Below are positions 25,289 to 34,748 of a DNA stretch of 64,000 nucleotides, piece by piece. Positions within the stretch are counted from its first letter, which is position 1; each line of letters opens with the position of its first letter. Origin of the DNA: Vibrio panuliri (lineage in GTDB: Bacteria > Pseudomonadota > Gammaproteobacteria > Enterobacterales > Vibrionaceae); assembly GCF_009938205.1 (NCBI RefSeq), contig NZ_AP019655.1:434001-498000 (forward strand), in the 5' to 3' direction. The translations under genes were made by a program, and so were the position numbers. Below the pieces are notes generated by a model. The model worked only from the letters and a program-made list of their open reading frames with translations. It was not told the DNA's origin and ran no database searches.

Positions 25289-27682
25289 ATGGTCGGTATT
25301 GTAGTTGTTTCTCATAGCCGACGCCTTGCTGAAGGGGTGGCAGAGCTTGCCACCCAGATGACGCAAGGTAAGGTAAACCTTGCGATTGCGGCTGGTGTCG
25401 ATGATCCAGAAAACCCGATTGGCACTGACGCAATTGCGGTGATGGGCGCGATTGAGCAAGTCTGTGACGCTCAGGGTGTTATCGTTCTCATGGACTTAGG
25501 AAGTGCGTTATTGAGTACAGAAATGGCCCTTGAGCTGCTTGATGATGAAATTCGTGAAAAAGTCCGTCTGGTTGCCGCCCCAATTGTTGAAGGGACGATG
25601 GCAGCTTCGGTTGCCGCAGCAGCGGGTTTGGATATTCAAACGGTTGTGGCCGAAGCGAGTAGTGCTTTGGACGTTAAGCGTGAACATTTGGGGGAAGAAA
25701 TCACACCATCCATAAGTGAGGACCAGGCTGATGATGTGAATGATTCCGCACTAGCCTTCCGTTGGTTGGTGCAAAATCCACATGGTATTCATGCTCGTCC
25801 CGCCGCCGCGATTGTGGGTAAACTGGCTGAATTTACTTGTGATGTCTGGTTAGAAAAAGATAACCAACGCGTCAGCGCGAAGAGCTTAAATAGCATCGCC
25901 AAACTTGGGGTTCGCTTAGGGGATGAGATCACCTTCCTTGCTCACGGTGAAGATGCACAAGTTGCCGTTGATGCTTTTGCCGAGTTGGCAAATCAGCACT
26001 TTGGTGAAGCAGAAATTGTTAAGAATGGTGTAATCGACCAAGAGCCACAAGTGGCAGCAAGCACTCAACAACAGATCGATGGCGCGATTGTGGGGTTAAG
26101 TGTAAATGGCGGCATAGTGACGGCACCTGCGGTTTTATTTAGCCACGAAATCCCCGCTATTCCTTCGCGCGAGTTTGTGGCGATTGATTTTGAAGTTGGG
26201 CATATCCAATCAGCTATTGAAGTGGTTAAGCAGCAACTGGCTTTGCAAGCCAAGCAACCGCATGGCGAGATATTTGGCGCTCATTTGATGATGCTGTCTG
26301 ACCCAGAGCTTTGGCAATCCGTGTTAGAGCATATCAATGATAATCAAATTGGCGAGCAAGCTTGGATGACGGCGATAGAAGATCTCGCGTCTGCTTATCG
26401 AGCTGCTGAAAGTGAGTACATGCGTGAGCGAGAAGCGGATGTTTACGACATTGCCCGCCAAGTCATGAGCGCCGCGACAGGTGTTAAACCAAGCGCAATG
26501 GTGCTTGAGCAGCCAAGTATTTTGCTTGCTCGTGATCTTATGCCTTCAGATGTTGCGGGTTTGGATAAAGCAAAAGTACTGGCGATCTGCTTAAGTGAAG
26601 GTGGCAAAACATCGCATAGCGCAATCTTAGCGCGAGCAATGGGGATTCCGGCGGTCGTTAAAGCGCAAGGTTGCCTTGATAGCGTCAAAGCGGGGCAAGC
26701 TATTACGGTTGACGGCTTTAGCGGTATTTTGTGGTTGGAACCCTCTGAAGAGATGCAGGCAGAGCTGAGCCAAAGGCGTGATGATTGGTTGGCAGAACAG
26801 CAAGCTGCTTTACATAGTGCCCAAGAAAAAGCGGTAACGATCGATGGCACTGAGGTGCAAGTGATCGCAAATATTGGTGGAACGGAAGATGTGGCTTACG
26901 CTTTAGAAAATGGCGCTGAAGGTGTGGGGCTATTTCGAACCGAGTTCTTGTTCCAAACCAGTGATCAACTACCAACAGAAGATGAACAGTTTGAAGTCTA
27001 CCGTGACATCGCCCAGTCATTTGGTGACAAGCCACTTACGATTCGTAGTTTAGATGTCGGTGGGGATAAACCGCTAGCGGCTTATCCGATGCCATCTGAA
27101 GAAAACCCGTTTCTTGGCTTGCGAGGCGTGCGCTTATGCTTGACGCATGAGGCATTATTTACCACTCAGATCCGTGCAGTGCTTAGGGCTCATCAAGAGC
27201 AAAGCAATATTTTGCTTATGATTCCAATGATCGCGACGGTTGAAGAAGTGCGTAAAGTCAAAGCGCTGATTGCTCGTGAAGCGAAAGCGCTAGGCATTGA
27301 CGCTTTAACTTTGCCTGTCGGCATTATGATTGAGGTGCCTGCTGCAGTGTTAAATGCCGATGCATTGGCTCAGGAAGTGGATTTCTTCTCAATCGGCACC
27401 AATGATTTGACCCAGTATGTGATGGCTGCGGATCGGGGGAATACTGCGGTTGCCGAGTTGGTTAACTACTTTGAGCCTGCGGTTATTAACGCCATCGAAC
27501 TGACCTGCATTGCAGCTAACAAAGCTGGGATCCCAGTTAGTATGTGTGGCGAAATGGCAGGCGATATCAAGGCTACCGAGCTGCTGCTTAAGTTGGGGCT
27601 GAGAAAGTTTAGCGCCAGTGCGAGCTTACTGCCTGCGCTTAAGGAGCAAGTACGTAAGCTGAACTTAGCTATTGAAGCGTAA
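25289..27682 (+). CDS. dhaM: DhaM phosphotransferase fused to HPr and complete Enzyme I
   Basis: This 797-residue protein has three modules: a DhaM/EIIA-mannose-like domain (about 1-130, active H9 in VVSHS), an HPr domain (about 150-240, H168 in HGIHARPAAA), and Enzyme I. The EI part has its phospho-His H443 in GGKTSHSAILARAMG and also the whole C-terminal PEP-binding barrel (GLFRTEFLF, SIGTNDLTQY, and Cys753 in MCGEMAGD). E. coli DhaM is 472 residues and stops within EI. This version could carry phosphate from PEP to DhaL-ADP without the general PTS proteins. Confidence 0.93.
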   Translation: MVGIVVVSHSRRLAEGVAELATQMTQGKVNLAIAAGVDDPENPIGTDAIAVMGAIEQVCDAQGVIVLMDLGSALLSTEMALELLDDEIREKVRLVAAPIVEGTMAASVAAAAGLDIQTVVAEASSALDVKREHLGEEITPSISEDQADDVNDSALAFRWLVQNPHGIHARPAAAIVGKLAEFTCDVWLEKDNQRVSAKSLNSIAKLGVRLGDEITFLAHGEDAQVAVDAFAELANQHFGEAEIVKNGVIDQEPQVAASTQQQIDGAIVGLSVNGGIVTAPAVLFSHEIPAIPSREFVAIDFEVGHIQSAIEVVKQQLALQAKQPHGEIFGAHLMMLSDPELWQSVLEHINDNQIGEQAWMTAIEDLASAYRAAESEYMREREADVYDIARQVMSAATGVKPSAMVLEQPSILLARDLMPSDVAGLDKAKVLAICLSEGGKTSHSAILARAMGIPAVVKAQGCLDSVKAGQAITVDGFSGILWLEPSEEMQAELSQRRDDWLAEQQAALHSAQEKAVTIDGTEVQVIANIGGTEDVAYALENGAEGVGLFRTEFLFQTSDQLPTEDEQFEVYRDIAQSFGDKPLTIRSLDVGGDKPLAAYPMPSEENPFLGLRGVRLCLTHEALFTTQIRAVLRAHQEQSNILLMIPMIATVEEVRKVKALIAREAKALGIDALTLPVGIMIEVPAAVLNADALAQEVDFFSIGTNDLTQYVMAADRGNTAVAELVNYFEPAVINAIELTCIAANKAGIPVSMCGEMAGDIKATELLLKLGLRKFSASASLLPALKEQVRKLNLAIEA

Positions 27683-27705
27683 GCGGAAATAACCATCGAG
27701 ATGTA

Positions 27706-27744
27706 AAAAGCCCTTAACCGCTCGGTTAGGGGCTTTGTTTTTTT
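27706..27744 (+). terminator. Terminator after dhaM
   Basis: Long stem AAAGCCCTTAACCG / CGGTTAGGGGCTTT with a 2-base apex, followed by GTTTTTTT. Confidence 0.88.
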
Positions 27745-27803
27745 CGGCTAAACGACGTTGCTTTACGAATACCAATCAGGGGGCAGCAAGCATGTTCAGA
27801 TGT

Positions 27804-29747
27804 TTACTCTGGTTGGTCTAAACCAAATTTCTGGATTTTGCGCCATAAGGTGGTGCGACCAATGTTGAGGGCTTTGGCCATATCTTGCATTTTGCCATCA
27901 TAAACTTCCCATGCTTGCAGAATTGCTCGTTTCTCCACTTCTTCGAGATTTAACAACTGGCCTTGTTGATCGGCAGAAAGACGGTTTTGTCCGTTGATAA
28001 TATCGCTAGGGATATCGTCGAGGCGAATGAGGTTGCCGTTGCGGTTTAGCAATAGCTTTTCAATTTTGTTGCGTAGCTCCGAATTGTTGCCTAGCCAAGC
28101 AAAGTTGACCAAGGTTTCCAGTGCTTTTTTCTCTAGTGTGAGAGAAATATTGTGGCGCTTTTCATAGCTTACCAGCAGCGCTTTAATCATCAACTCTACA
28201 TCTTCAGGTCGTCGCCTTAGTGGTGGGATATGAAGCTCGTTGGCTGAGATTTCATAGAAGAGTTGTCTTCCAAAAACTTGCTGTGTTACGTACTCATTCA
28301 TATCCGCTGATGTGCTGGTAATGAGCTGAAACTTGACCGGAATTAATCGCTGGCTGTCGCTACGATTGATCAGACCGGTTTTGAGCACTTTAAGCAGTAC
28401 GGCTTGCAGTTCAGGGCAAAGGTACTCAATTTTTTCGAGATAGAGCGTGCCGTTATGTGCCAACTCAAACTTGGAAGGGAGCCCTCGTCCTTCATCGTAG
28501 CCCAGAGTTTGCTGGATCAGTTGCTCGGTATTAATCGCTCGGCAATTTAAAATGATAAATGGGCCAGATTTATTCTCGCTTTCATTATGAATCGCCATGG
28601 CTAAGTCTGTTTTGCCGACACCTTCTTCACCAGTAATTAAAATCGGCGACTTTGATTTCGTTGCGCGTTTGGCGACAGAAATCACGTGTTTCATCTTGCG
28701 AGATTCGGCTGGCAACGTGTCAAATGTGTAACGAGCGCTGCCACCAAGTTGTTGTTGGGCGAGTTCGCGAATCTTATCGATAGGATGAACAAACAATAAT
28801 GTTGAACCGTCAACAAGAGGGCGTAAGGTGATGATAGCATCAATAAACTCGCCATTGACCTCAACGGTTGTCTGCTTGCGTCGAATCACATCACGCGAGT
28901 CGACACTTGCCATGATATTGGGTGCAAAGCGAATCACAGATAAGATGTTTTTATCAATGACCTGACTACCATCAATGTTAAGTAACTGCTCGGCTTGATG
29001 ATTAGTCATGGTAATTAAATCTTCGCTATTCCACGCCAATATGCCATCGTCCATACACTCTAAGGTCGCACTGTGCTCACTGTGCAGGCGATTCATGGAA
29101 TCTTGTTCGTATTGAAGTTGGATCTGTAAACTGATCTCTTTGGCACAAGAGGCAATGATAACCAGACTTTCTTTGCTGTAGTGCTGAGACTTCTTCAATA
29201 AACAGACCGTCGCGCGCAACTTGCCGAACGGGTCAAAAATTGGTGCAGCGGCGGCCGCATACGGGTGAAGGTGGCGATTGAAATGTTGCGCTGCAAACAC
29301 TTCGCTCGGTTCATGTGTTGCAAGGCACAAGCTGATGGCATTCGTACCAAATTTACCTTCTGAAAAGAAACAACCGTTTTTAAAACCAAGCTCACGCATT
29401 TCTTCGAGAATGGTTTCGCAACCCACGCTATGCAACATACAGCCGTTATCGTCGGTGACAAATAATGCAAGCTGGTCACCTTGCAACAGGTCATACGTAT
29501 CTTCAATCACTGTGGTGGCGCAACCGACGACGTTTTGATTACGTTTCATCAACGATGATAGGGTGTGCCCAGAAGCGATATGTGGTTTGGACCATTGATA
29601 AGGGCTGCATTGCTTGATACAGCGCTCCCATGATTGCAGAACTGGTGTAAGGGAAAACTCAGGAGAAACCCAATGATGTTTTTGGAAGAAATCCCATTTC
29701 TGTTTAGTGTCTTCGGCAGACAACGTACTTACCGAGGAGTGAGGCAT
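27804..29747 (-). CDS. dhaR: DhaR-like activator without the sigma-54 contact loop
   Basis: This 647-residue protein has the DhaR/AcoR layout: an N-terminal GAF-type sensor (about 50-210), PAS (about 215-320), an AAA+ domain (about 345-570) and a C-terminal Fis-type helix-turn-helix (MAKALNIGRTTLWRKIQKFG). Walker A is retained as GEEGVGKT. The GAFTGA loop expected before KFELAHNGTLYLEKIE is absent, and the Walker B acid pair is altered (LEK in place of LDE). E. coli DhaR is reported to activate dhaKLM from a sigma-70 promoter, which fits. It converges on dhaKLM. Confidence 0.88.
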   Translation of the reverse strand: MPHSSVSTLSAEDTKQKWDFFQKHHWVSPEFSLTPVLQSWERCIKQCSPYQWSKPHIASGHTLSSLMKRNQNVVGCATTVIEDTYDLLQGDQLALFVTDDNGCMLHSVGCETILEEMRELGFKNGCFFSEGKFGTNAISLCLATHEPSEVFAAQHFNRHLHPYAAAAAPIFDPFGKLRATVCLLKKSQHYSKESLVIIASCAKEISLQIQLQYEQDSMNRLHSEHSATLECMDDGILAWNSEDLITMTNHQAEQLLNIDGSQVIDKNILSVIRFAPNIMASVDSRDVIRRKQTTVEVNGEFIDAIITLRPLVDGSTLLFVHPIDKIRELAQQQLGGSARYTFDTLPAESRKMKHVISVAKRATKSKSPILITGEEGVGKTDLAMAIHNESENKSGPFIILNCRAINTEQLIQQTLGYDEGRGLPSKFELAHNGTLYLEKIEYLCPELQAVLLKVLKTGLINRSDSQRLIPVKFQLITSTSADMNEYVTQQVFGRQLFYEISANELHIPPLRRRPEDVELMIKALLVSYEKRHNISLTLEKKALETLVNFAWLGNNSELRNKIEKLLLNRNGNLIRLDDIPSDIINGQNRLSADQQGQLLNLEEVEKRAILQAWEVYDGKMQDMAKALNIGRTTLWRKIQKFGLDQPE

Positions 29748-29941
29748 TGTTATTATTATTTCCCTTGAGTTTCGTTATGCACTAATTGGAGGAGCGCGGT
29801 TGAACGTCGACACGTCAATTTTATCGCAAGCAAATCTATAAAATGCAGTGGTTATATGAGTACCTTGAGCCTAAACAGTTTTACCTTGCATTTCATTGAT
29901 GGATTACTCAAAAATACAAATCCTCACGACGGGTGAGTGGC
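29748..29941. promoter_or_regulatory. Gap upstream of dhaR and downstream of the usher gene
   Basis: These 194 bases must contain the dhaR promoter. An AAGGGA ribosome site lies unusually far (about 13 bases) before the dhaR ATG. I saw no convincing terminator for the usher gene and no further gene. Confidence 0.3.
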
Positions 29942-32341
29942 TCAGATCTTGGTTACTGATATCGTGCCCAAGTCAATAAAGACATCATCGACCACTTGCT
30001 TTTGACTTACTTGGACTTCAATCGAATGAGCGACATTATCGTAGAAATACACTTGATAGTTTCCGGCGGGTAACACGTCCAGTTCAAAATTACCGAGTTG
30101 ATCGGTAAAGAAAGGATAGCTCTGCTTTGATTGAAGATGGCGGAACTCTCCGACCACATCGGCCAATGGCTGCTGATTCTGGTTGTAGAAAAAACCACTG
30201 ACAAAGAAGCCTTGAGCAATTTCCAGTTGATGATAAGAACCACTATAGAGCCCCCCAAAAGCCACAAACTCACTCTGTTTGAGCTCTTGGTTGAAGGCGA
30301 GATTATCCCCTGAGACTTTGACTACGCGATAACCATCATTTTTGACGGGGACCAGTAGGCTCTGTTGTCCCCCTTGCTCTTTAGGTACCACAGCAATACG
30401 TCGATACTGATCATATTGCAATGCGTAGGCATCATCAAACGCGTCTGGCAGAGAGACAATATTGAAACTCCCTGTGATTGGCGCACTCCAAAGTAGGCGA
30501 TTTCCTGCCCATGCAAAGCCCGTATCGGCCCCTAGAGTTAAGGTGCGATTGCTGGTGGACTGCGAAAGGTTTTGCGAAAGGTTTCTCGAAGAGTAGCGAC
30601 CATTCCATGTCACGCGTTGCCCGTAGATTTTCCCATAGCCGTCAAACCCGTCATAACGTTGATCGACAAATTTAGTTGATGCTCGCCAATAGTAATCATT
30701 GGCATACTGCGAAGCGGAAACTTGGCTCTCATACTGGTTCTTATTGCTGTCGTATGAGGTACGAGTCGCGACACTGACATTGTTCCAACGTAGTGGGAAA
30801 GAGAGGGTGAAATAAAGGCTTCGATCGATGGTGTCGTTGTATTTTTGCCAGCGCATATTTAGAGTGGTTGTAACGTATTGGTTGATTCGATAGCTGGTAT
30901 TGATTGAAGCCGTTTGCCGCAGTGTTTGTTGCGCATCAAATTGCTGCTCTAAACTGACAGTTAGGTAGCCGATGTCCAAAGGGGTTTTTATCCCTGAGCT
31001 TATCCCCACAGTATGCACCAACGGGTCTTTTTCTGAACTTCGGTTAACACCGTATCGTAGCGAAAAGTTAGAGAGCCGTGCGTCAAGCAGTTCGCTGGCA
31101 TAGAGTTGACTACTCAGGTTGTAGCTCCGTGAGTCAGAGTATTCGTTTAGCCTGCCATCGAGGCTGAAAAAGAAATCGCCGATGGCAAAGTTCTGCTCAA
31201 GTGAATATTGCTGTGCGGTGTCAGCCAACTCCATTGCTGCTGATGCTGTCCACCAATCCGTGAGTCCGTAAGAGACGACGCCTTGTCCTTTAAGGTTATC
31301 GCGGTTGATTTCTTTATCGCCATCGTCTTGGTAAATTTGTTCAGCACCATATACCAGTTGCGTTTCTATATCGCCTTTGAGCAGTAATTGAGGATGATCG
31401 ACGAGATTAAAGAATCGTTTTTGCTCAATACCACTTTGATCAACATAACTCACTTCAACTTCGTTGACGCCTTGTTCTAGAGGTAAGTCGCGCAAGTTAT
31501 ATTGTCCTGATGCTAAACGCAGCGTGCGATAGTCCTCTCCATTGATGCGTATCGAGACCAAGGCAGAGGTCTCTAAACTGAGAGGAACCAAGTTGGGTTT
31601 ATCGCTTCTCTTGATGTAGTCAGGATGATAAGAGTAAGACAGCCCAAATAAGTCACCACTGGGTAAGGGCGTTATTTGGGCGTCGATCTCATAGTCACCA
31701 AATTGCAAAAAGCCGCCATTGTTCGGTAAGTTCGCCATCAGTCGCGTACGATCTCTTAACCAATGTCCTTGATGCGTAAAGTGGTTATAGGAGTAAGTGT
31801 GGCCATCTTCAACGGTGATAGCTCCTATTGCGGCGGTTGCTCTCAAGGCGACTTGAGATACTGAAAATTCGGTGTCGTTCAAGTTATGAGTGTGTGCCCA
31901 ATAGGTGTTTAATGCCCCGCTAAACAGCGCAGGTTTAACGTGAGGTAGGGAGGTCGGTGCTTTGCCGAAGCTACTTGGCTCAAGAGCGATATCAACTAAC
32001 TTACGCTCTTTTACCGGAACACCAAGTTCAACCAATAACTGATCGGGGCTGTAATGGCTTTCCCAGCCTAGAGCTTTAAAGTCGAGGTGAGACACTTTTT
32101 TATTCTGCAGGGCTGCTCTGAGCTCCTCTAAGCGCGTTGCGGCAACGGCTTGACTGAGAATCGGGATCAGTTCATTACCGTCCAATGCCCAATATTGCTC
32201 TTTTTCATCATCTAAGTATCCCGTGATTTCAACTTGTTGTCCGACAATGCTGACATCAATAGGGATCTGCATCTCCGCCGCATGAAGCGGAAATGCTAGC
32301 CCATAGAATACGAAGCAAGCGCAAGCATTGAAGCGAGACAT
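29942..32341 (-). CDS. Outer-membrane fimbrial usher, CS1/alternate-type
   Basis: This 799-residue protein has a signal peptide (ending PLHA), an N-terminal periplasmic region, a long beta-rich barrel zone (about 150-650) and a C-terminal carboxypeptidase-regulatory-like beta domain (GFFYNQNQQPLADVVGEF ... LPAGNYQVYFYD). These features point to the alpha/CS1-type (TcfC/CooC) ushers rather than the FimD type. The usher would export subunits handed over by the chaperone encoded 10 bases upstream. Subfamily assignment is by general pattern. Confidence 0.78.
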   Translation of the reverse strand: MSRFNACACFVFYGLAFPLHAAEMQIPIDVSIVGQQVEITGYLDDEKEQYWALDGNELIPILSQAVAATRLEELRAALQNKKVSHLDFKALGWESHYSPDQLLVELGVPVKERKLVDIALEPSSFGKAPTSLPHVKPALFSGALNTYWAHTHNLNDTEFSVSQVALRATAAIGAITVEDGHTYSYNHFTHQGHWLRDRTRLMANLPNNGGFLQFGDYEIDAQITPLPSGDLFGLSYSYHPDYIKRSDKPNLVPLSLETSALVSIRINGEDYRTLRLASGQYNLRDLPLEQGVNEVEVSYVDQSGIEQKRFFNLVDHPQLLLKGDIETQLVYGAEQIYQDDGDKEINRDNLKGQGVVSYGLTDWWTASAAMELADTAQQYSLEQNFAIGDFFFSLDGRLNEYSDSRSYNLSSQLYASELLDARLSNFSLRYGVNRSSEKDPLVHTVGISSGIKTPLDIGYLTVSLEQQFDAQQTLRQTASINTSYRINQYVTTTLNMRWQKYNDTIDRSLYFTLSFPLRWNNVSVATRTSYDSNKNQYESQVSASQYANDYYWRASTKFVDQRYDGFDGYGKIYGQRVTWNGRYSSRNLSQNLSQSTSNRTLTLGADTGFAWAGNRLLWSAPITGSFNIVSLPDAFDDAYALQYDQYRRIAVVPKEQGGQQSLLVPVKNDGYRVVKVSGDNLAFNQELKQSEFVAFGGLYSGSYHQLEIAQGFFVSGFFYNQNQQPLADVVGEFRHLQSKQSYPFFTDQLGNFELDVLPAGNYQVYFYDNVAHSIEVQVSQKQVVDDVFIDLGTISVTKI

Positions 32342-32350
32342 AACGGCACT

Positions 32351-33016
32351 TTATTTAGTCAGAATTTCAGCGGTTTGGTACGCATTGGCTTGGTTTGATA
32401 GCGGGATGACAATTTCGCTGTTAGCCAACAAGTTGATATCTGGCAATGGGTGCCCATAAATGGTTTCTTGATTGTCTCGGTGCAGTTTGAGCTGCCAGTC
32501 TTGCAAGATAATGTGTTTATTGCCCTGATTGGAAAGTGACAACTGCTTGCCATTTGTGCTGCTGGAGAGCACAGTGATCACGTCGGCTTCCGCCCCTTTA
32601 GGCGTCACATAAAACGCGGTATGGAAATTAAACTTCGCATTCAGCGCACCTTGGTCGCTTTCTGAAACATTGCGATCAGATTGCTTAAAGACGACGCGAT
32701 AGGCCTTTTCTTGGGTAATATTTTTTTTACCAAGATAAATGACTTTGATGCGTTTTTTCTGCTTGGGCTCGAGAATGATTTTGGAAGGGAACACGCGCAA
32801 CTCTTTTGTTGTCGCCCGTACTTCTTTGCCATTACGTTCAACTGAACGACTAAACACTTCTATCTCATAAGCGGCTTTTTTCGTCGTCATGTTCTCTAAG
32901 GTGTAGCTCGCGGATTTTTGTGTCGACTCGATACCTTGCGATAGTGGAGATATATTAAAGTTGGCATAGGCTAGGCATGAAAACCAACTGGTTAGCAAAA
33001 TAATAACTAGGCGCAT
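32351..33016 (-). CDS. Periplasmic fimbrial chaperone-like protein
   Basis: This 221-residue protein has a signal peptide (residues 1-18) and a two-domain immunoglobulin-like layout. The first domain contains the subunit-binding lysine/arginine pattern and an alternating hydrophobic strand (RVFPSKIILEPKQKKRIKVI) as in PapD/CooB chaperones. It should cap pilin subunits in the periplasm and pass them to the usher. It lies between the subunit gene (hairpin terminator between) and the usher gene. Confidence 0.8.
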   Translation of the reverse strand: MRLVIILLTSWFSCLAYANFNISPLSQGIESTQKSASYTLENMTTKKAAYEIEVFSRSVERNGKEVRATTKELRVFPSKIILEPKQKKRIKVIYLGKKNITQEKAYRVVFKQSDRNVSESDQGALNAKFNFHTAFYVTPKGAEADVITVLSSSTNGKQLSLSNQGNKHIILQDWQLKLHRDNQETIYGHPLPDINLLANSEIVIPLSNQANAYQTAEILTK

Positions 33017-33041
33017 GATATCCTCCTTGAATCTCGCTCTA

Positions 33042-33076
33042 TGAAAAATTAGGGGGAGAGATTTTCTCCCCCTAAT
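33042..33076 (-). terminator. Attenuating terminator between pilin and chaperone genes
   Basis: Perfect 12-bp stem ATTAGGGGGAGA / TCTCCCCCTAAT with a 5-base loop. Read leftward it is followed by a short T-run. Placed right after the pilin gene, it would give excess pilin message with partial read-through to chaperone and usher. Confidence 0.8.
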
Positions 33077-33084
33077 GAGTGTGT

Positions 33085-33639
33085 TTACAGAGGAGTGAGA
33101 TCAAAAGTGAGAGTTTCTGTGTACTGTCCGGCATACGTGAACTTCGCGCCCGGAGCCAACTTCATTTTTAGTTTAAATTCAGCCAGTTCGGTGTCAGTTC
33201 CTGAGCCTAATAACTTCGCGGTGCCTTGAGGCATATCAACAGGGCTGTTGAAGTCGGCATGAGCGCTAAAGTTTGGCGATGTATTAATTTTCTGAAGTGT
33301 GTATTCGACTTCACGAGCGATACTGGAATCGTTGTTGTTTAAACTTCCATTGGTTGCGGTAACATGAACTTCGTAACCGCCGGAAGAGTTGCACTTCGCA
33401 CGTCCTGTGATTTGCTGACCGTTTTGTTCAAAGTCGTTCAGTTCACTGTGGAAGTACTCGTTGCCAACTTCAGACACTGGCGTTCCTACTGAACCGTCAT
33501 CACCTACCGCCCATAGGCCGATATTACATTCTTGAGTGATATTCTTGGTCAGTGTTGTTGATGCTCCCGTTACGTTTGCATTTGCTGCCACACTGCCAGT
33601 TGCCGCAAGGATCGCGATTGTGATTGCTACTTTCTTCAT
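33085..33639 (-). CDS. Probable major fimbrial subunit
   Basis: This 184-residue protein has a classic signal peptide (MKKVAITIAILAATGSVAANA). The mature part is about 163 residues with two cysteines (QECNIG and AKCNSS) that could form one disulfide, and a C-terminal strand pattern (AGQYTETLTFDLTPL) resembling the donor-strand-exchanged ends of pilins and spore-coat-U-like proteins. It is the first gene of the three-gene unit. No separate tip adhesin gene is seen. Confidence 0.75.
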   Translation of the reverse strand: MKKVAITIAILAATGSVAANANVTGASTTLTKNITQECNIGLWAVGDDGSVGTPVSEVGNEYFHSELNDFEQNGQQITGRAKCNSSGGYEVHVTATNGSLNNNDSSIAREVEYTLQKINTSPNFSAHADFNSPVDMPQGTAKLLGSGTDTELAEFKLKMKLAPGAKFTYAGQYTETLTFDLTPL

Positions 33640-34070
33640 AATTATGTCCCTTTCTGAATCGAAGATGCCTTTACAAAAGAAAGACTTCGAAATAATAAAG
33701 AAGAAATAACGCTGAAAAGTTCTAAATAAGTGTTTTATAAAGATGAGTAACTAATTCTAAAGTAGTAACTGAAATTGACTGGCTATCAGATGCCATATAA
33801 TGCCTTTTTTGTAGGTATGATTAGTTAACTCAATAGGGGTTGAGTGTATTTTTGTCTCATTAATAATAAAATTAATAACTTAGGCTAATCGGCGTGATTT
33901 TTTATTATGCGCATTCTTGCTTATGAGTATTGTGTTAATGTAACATATTGTTATTACGGAACTTAAAAAGTTTTCCGTGATGAGTTTCATTGTTTTTTGT
34001 AAGTGCATTATTGAATATGTAGTAACTGACCCTACTATTATTTAGTCAGTGGATGATTGGTGTGGTTTTT
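33640..34070. promoter_or_regulatory. AT-rich divergent region, pilin operon / VpsT-like regulator
   Basis: About 430 bases, much more AT-rich than the flanking genes. It must contain the promoters for both directions. I could not pick a convincing operator or -35/-10 pair, and no gene is seen. Confidence 0.35.
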
Positions 34071-34736
34071 ATGAAAAAAAGGAACGCTAAGTTACTTGCT
34101 AGTTTAAGCATGCAGAATCGAATGATAATAGAACTGCTTAGAGAGATTAAATGTCTCGATATTAAACTGGAAAATGCTAATAATATTAATAAGGGTTGTG
34201 TGCGTCGACTGTCAAATAATGAATTGTTGATTGTTGAGTTTAAATATCTACCGCAAGTTATTAATATTTCACCAAATGTTGGGATTGTTGTGTTTAATAT
34301 ACCTGACGAGACCCACGCAGACCGACTCATCAATGTCATCAACATCAGAGGCATGCTGTTTTGCCATTCTCCGCCCGACCATTTGATTAAGTGTATTGAG
34401 CATGTGTGCCGAGGAGAGATGTGGCTGCCTCGGCAATTTATGTCAAGTATGTTGCAACACCATCTTATTAGTGTATCAGCGTATCATGAGGTTTATTCAA
34501 TGCTGACTCGGCGAGAGCAGCAAATCTTCAAACGGATTGTAGAAGGCTACTCAAATCAGCAAATTGCCGATGAGCTTTTTGTTGCCGAGAGTACGATCAA
34601 AGCTCATATCTACAAGCTGTATAAAAAGATGGGTGTTCGTTGTCGAAAAGAAGCCGTTGCACTGGTTAATCAAACATCTACTCAGAGTGTTGCTGGAGTG
34701 CTCCCCAAACGCGATTCATTACCTGAAGTGATCTAA
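34071..34736 (+). CDS. LuxR-type regulator related to VpsT/CsgD
   Basis: About 221 residues from ATG 34071; an upstream ATG at 34053 is also possible. The N-terminal half looks like a degenerate receiver. The C-terminal 60 residues are a LuxR helix-turn-helix (LTRREQQIFKRIVEGYSNQQ, ADELFVAESTIKAHIYKLYK). Before it lies GEMWLPRQFM, which matches the position of the W[F/L/M][T/S]R c-di-GMP motif of VpsT but has Pro at the third place. It is followed 12 bases later by a diguanylate cyclase gene and diverges from the fimbrial operon, which it probably controls. Confidence 0.85.
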   Translation: MKKRNAKLLASLSMQNRMIIELLREIKCLDIKLENANNINKGCVRRLSNNELLIVEFKYLPQVINISPNVGIVVFNIPDETHADRLINVINIRGMLFCHSPPDHLIKCIEHVCRGEMWLPRQFMSSMLQHHLISVSAYHEVYSMLTRREQQIFKRIVEGYSNQQIADELFVAESTIKAHIYKLYKKMGVRCRKEAVALVNQTSTQSVAGVLPKRDSLPEVI

Positions 34737-34748
34737 TGGGTGATAGCT

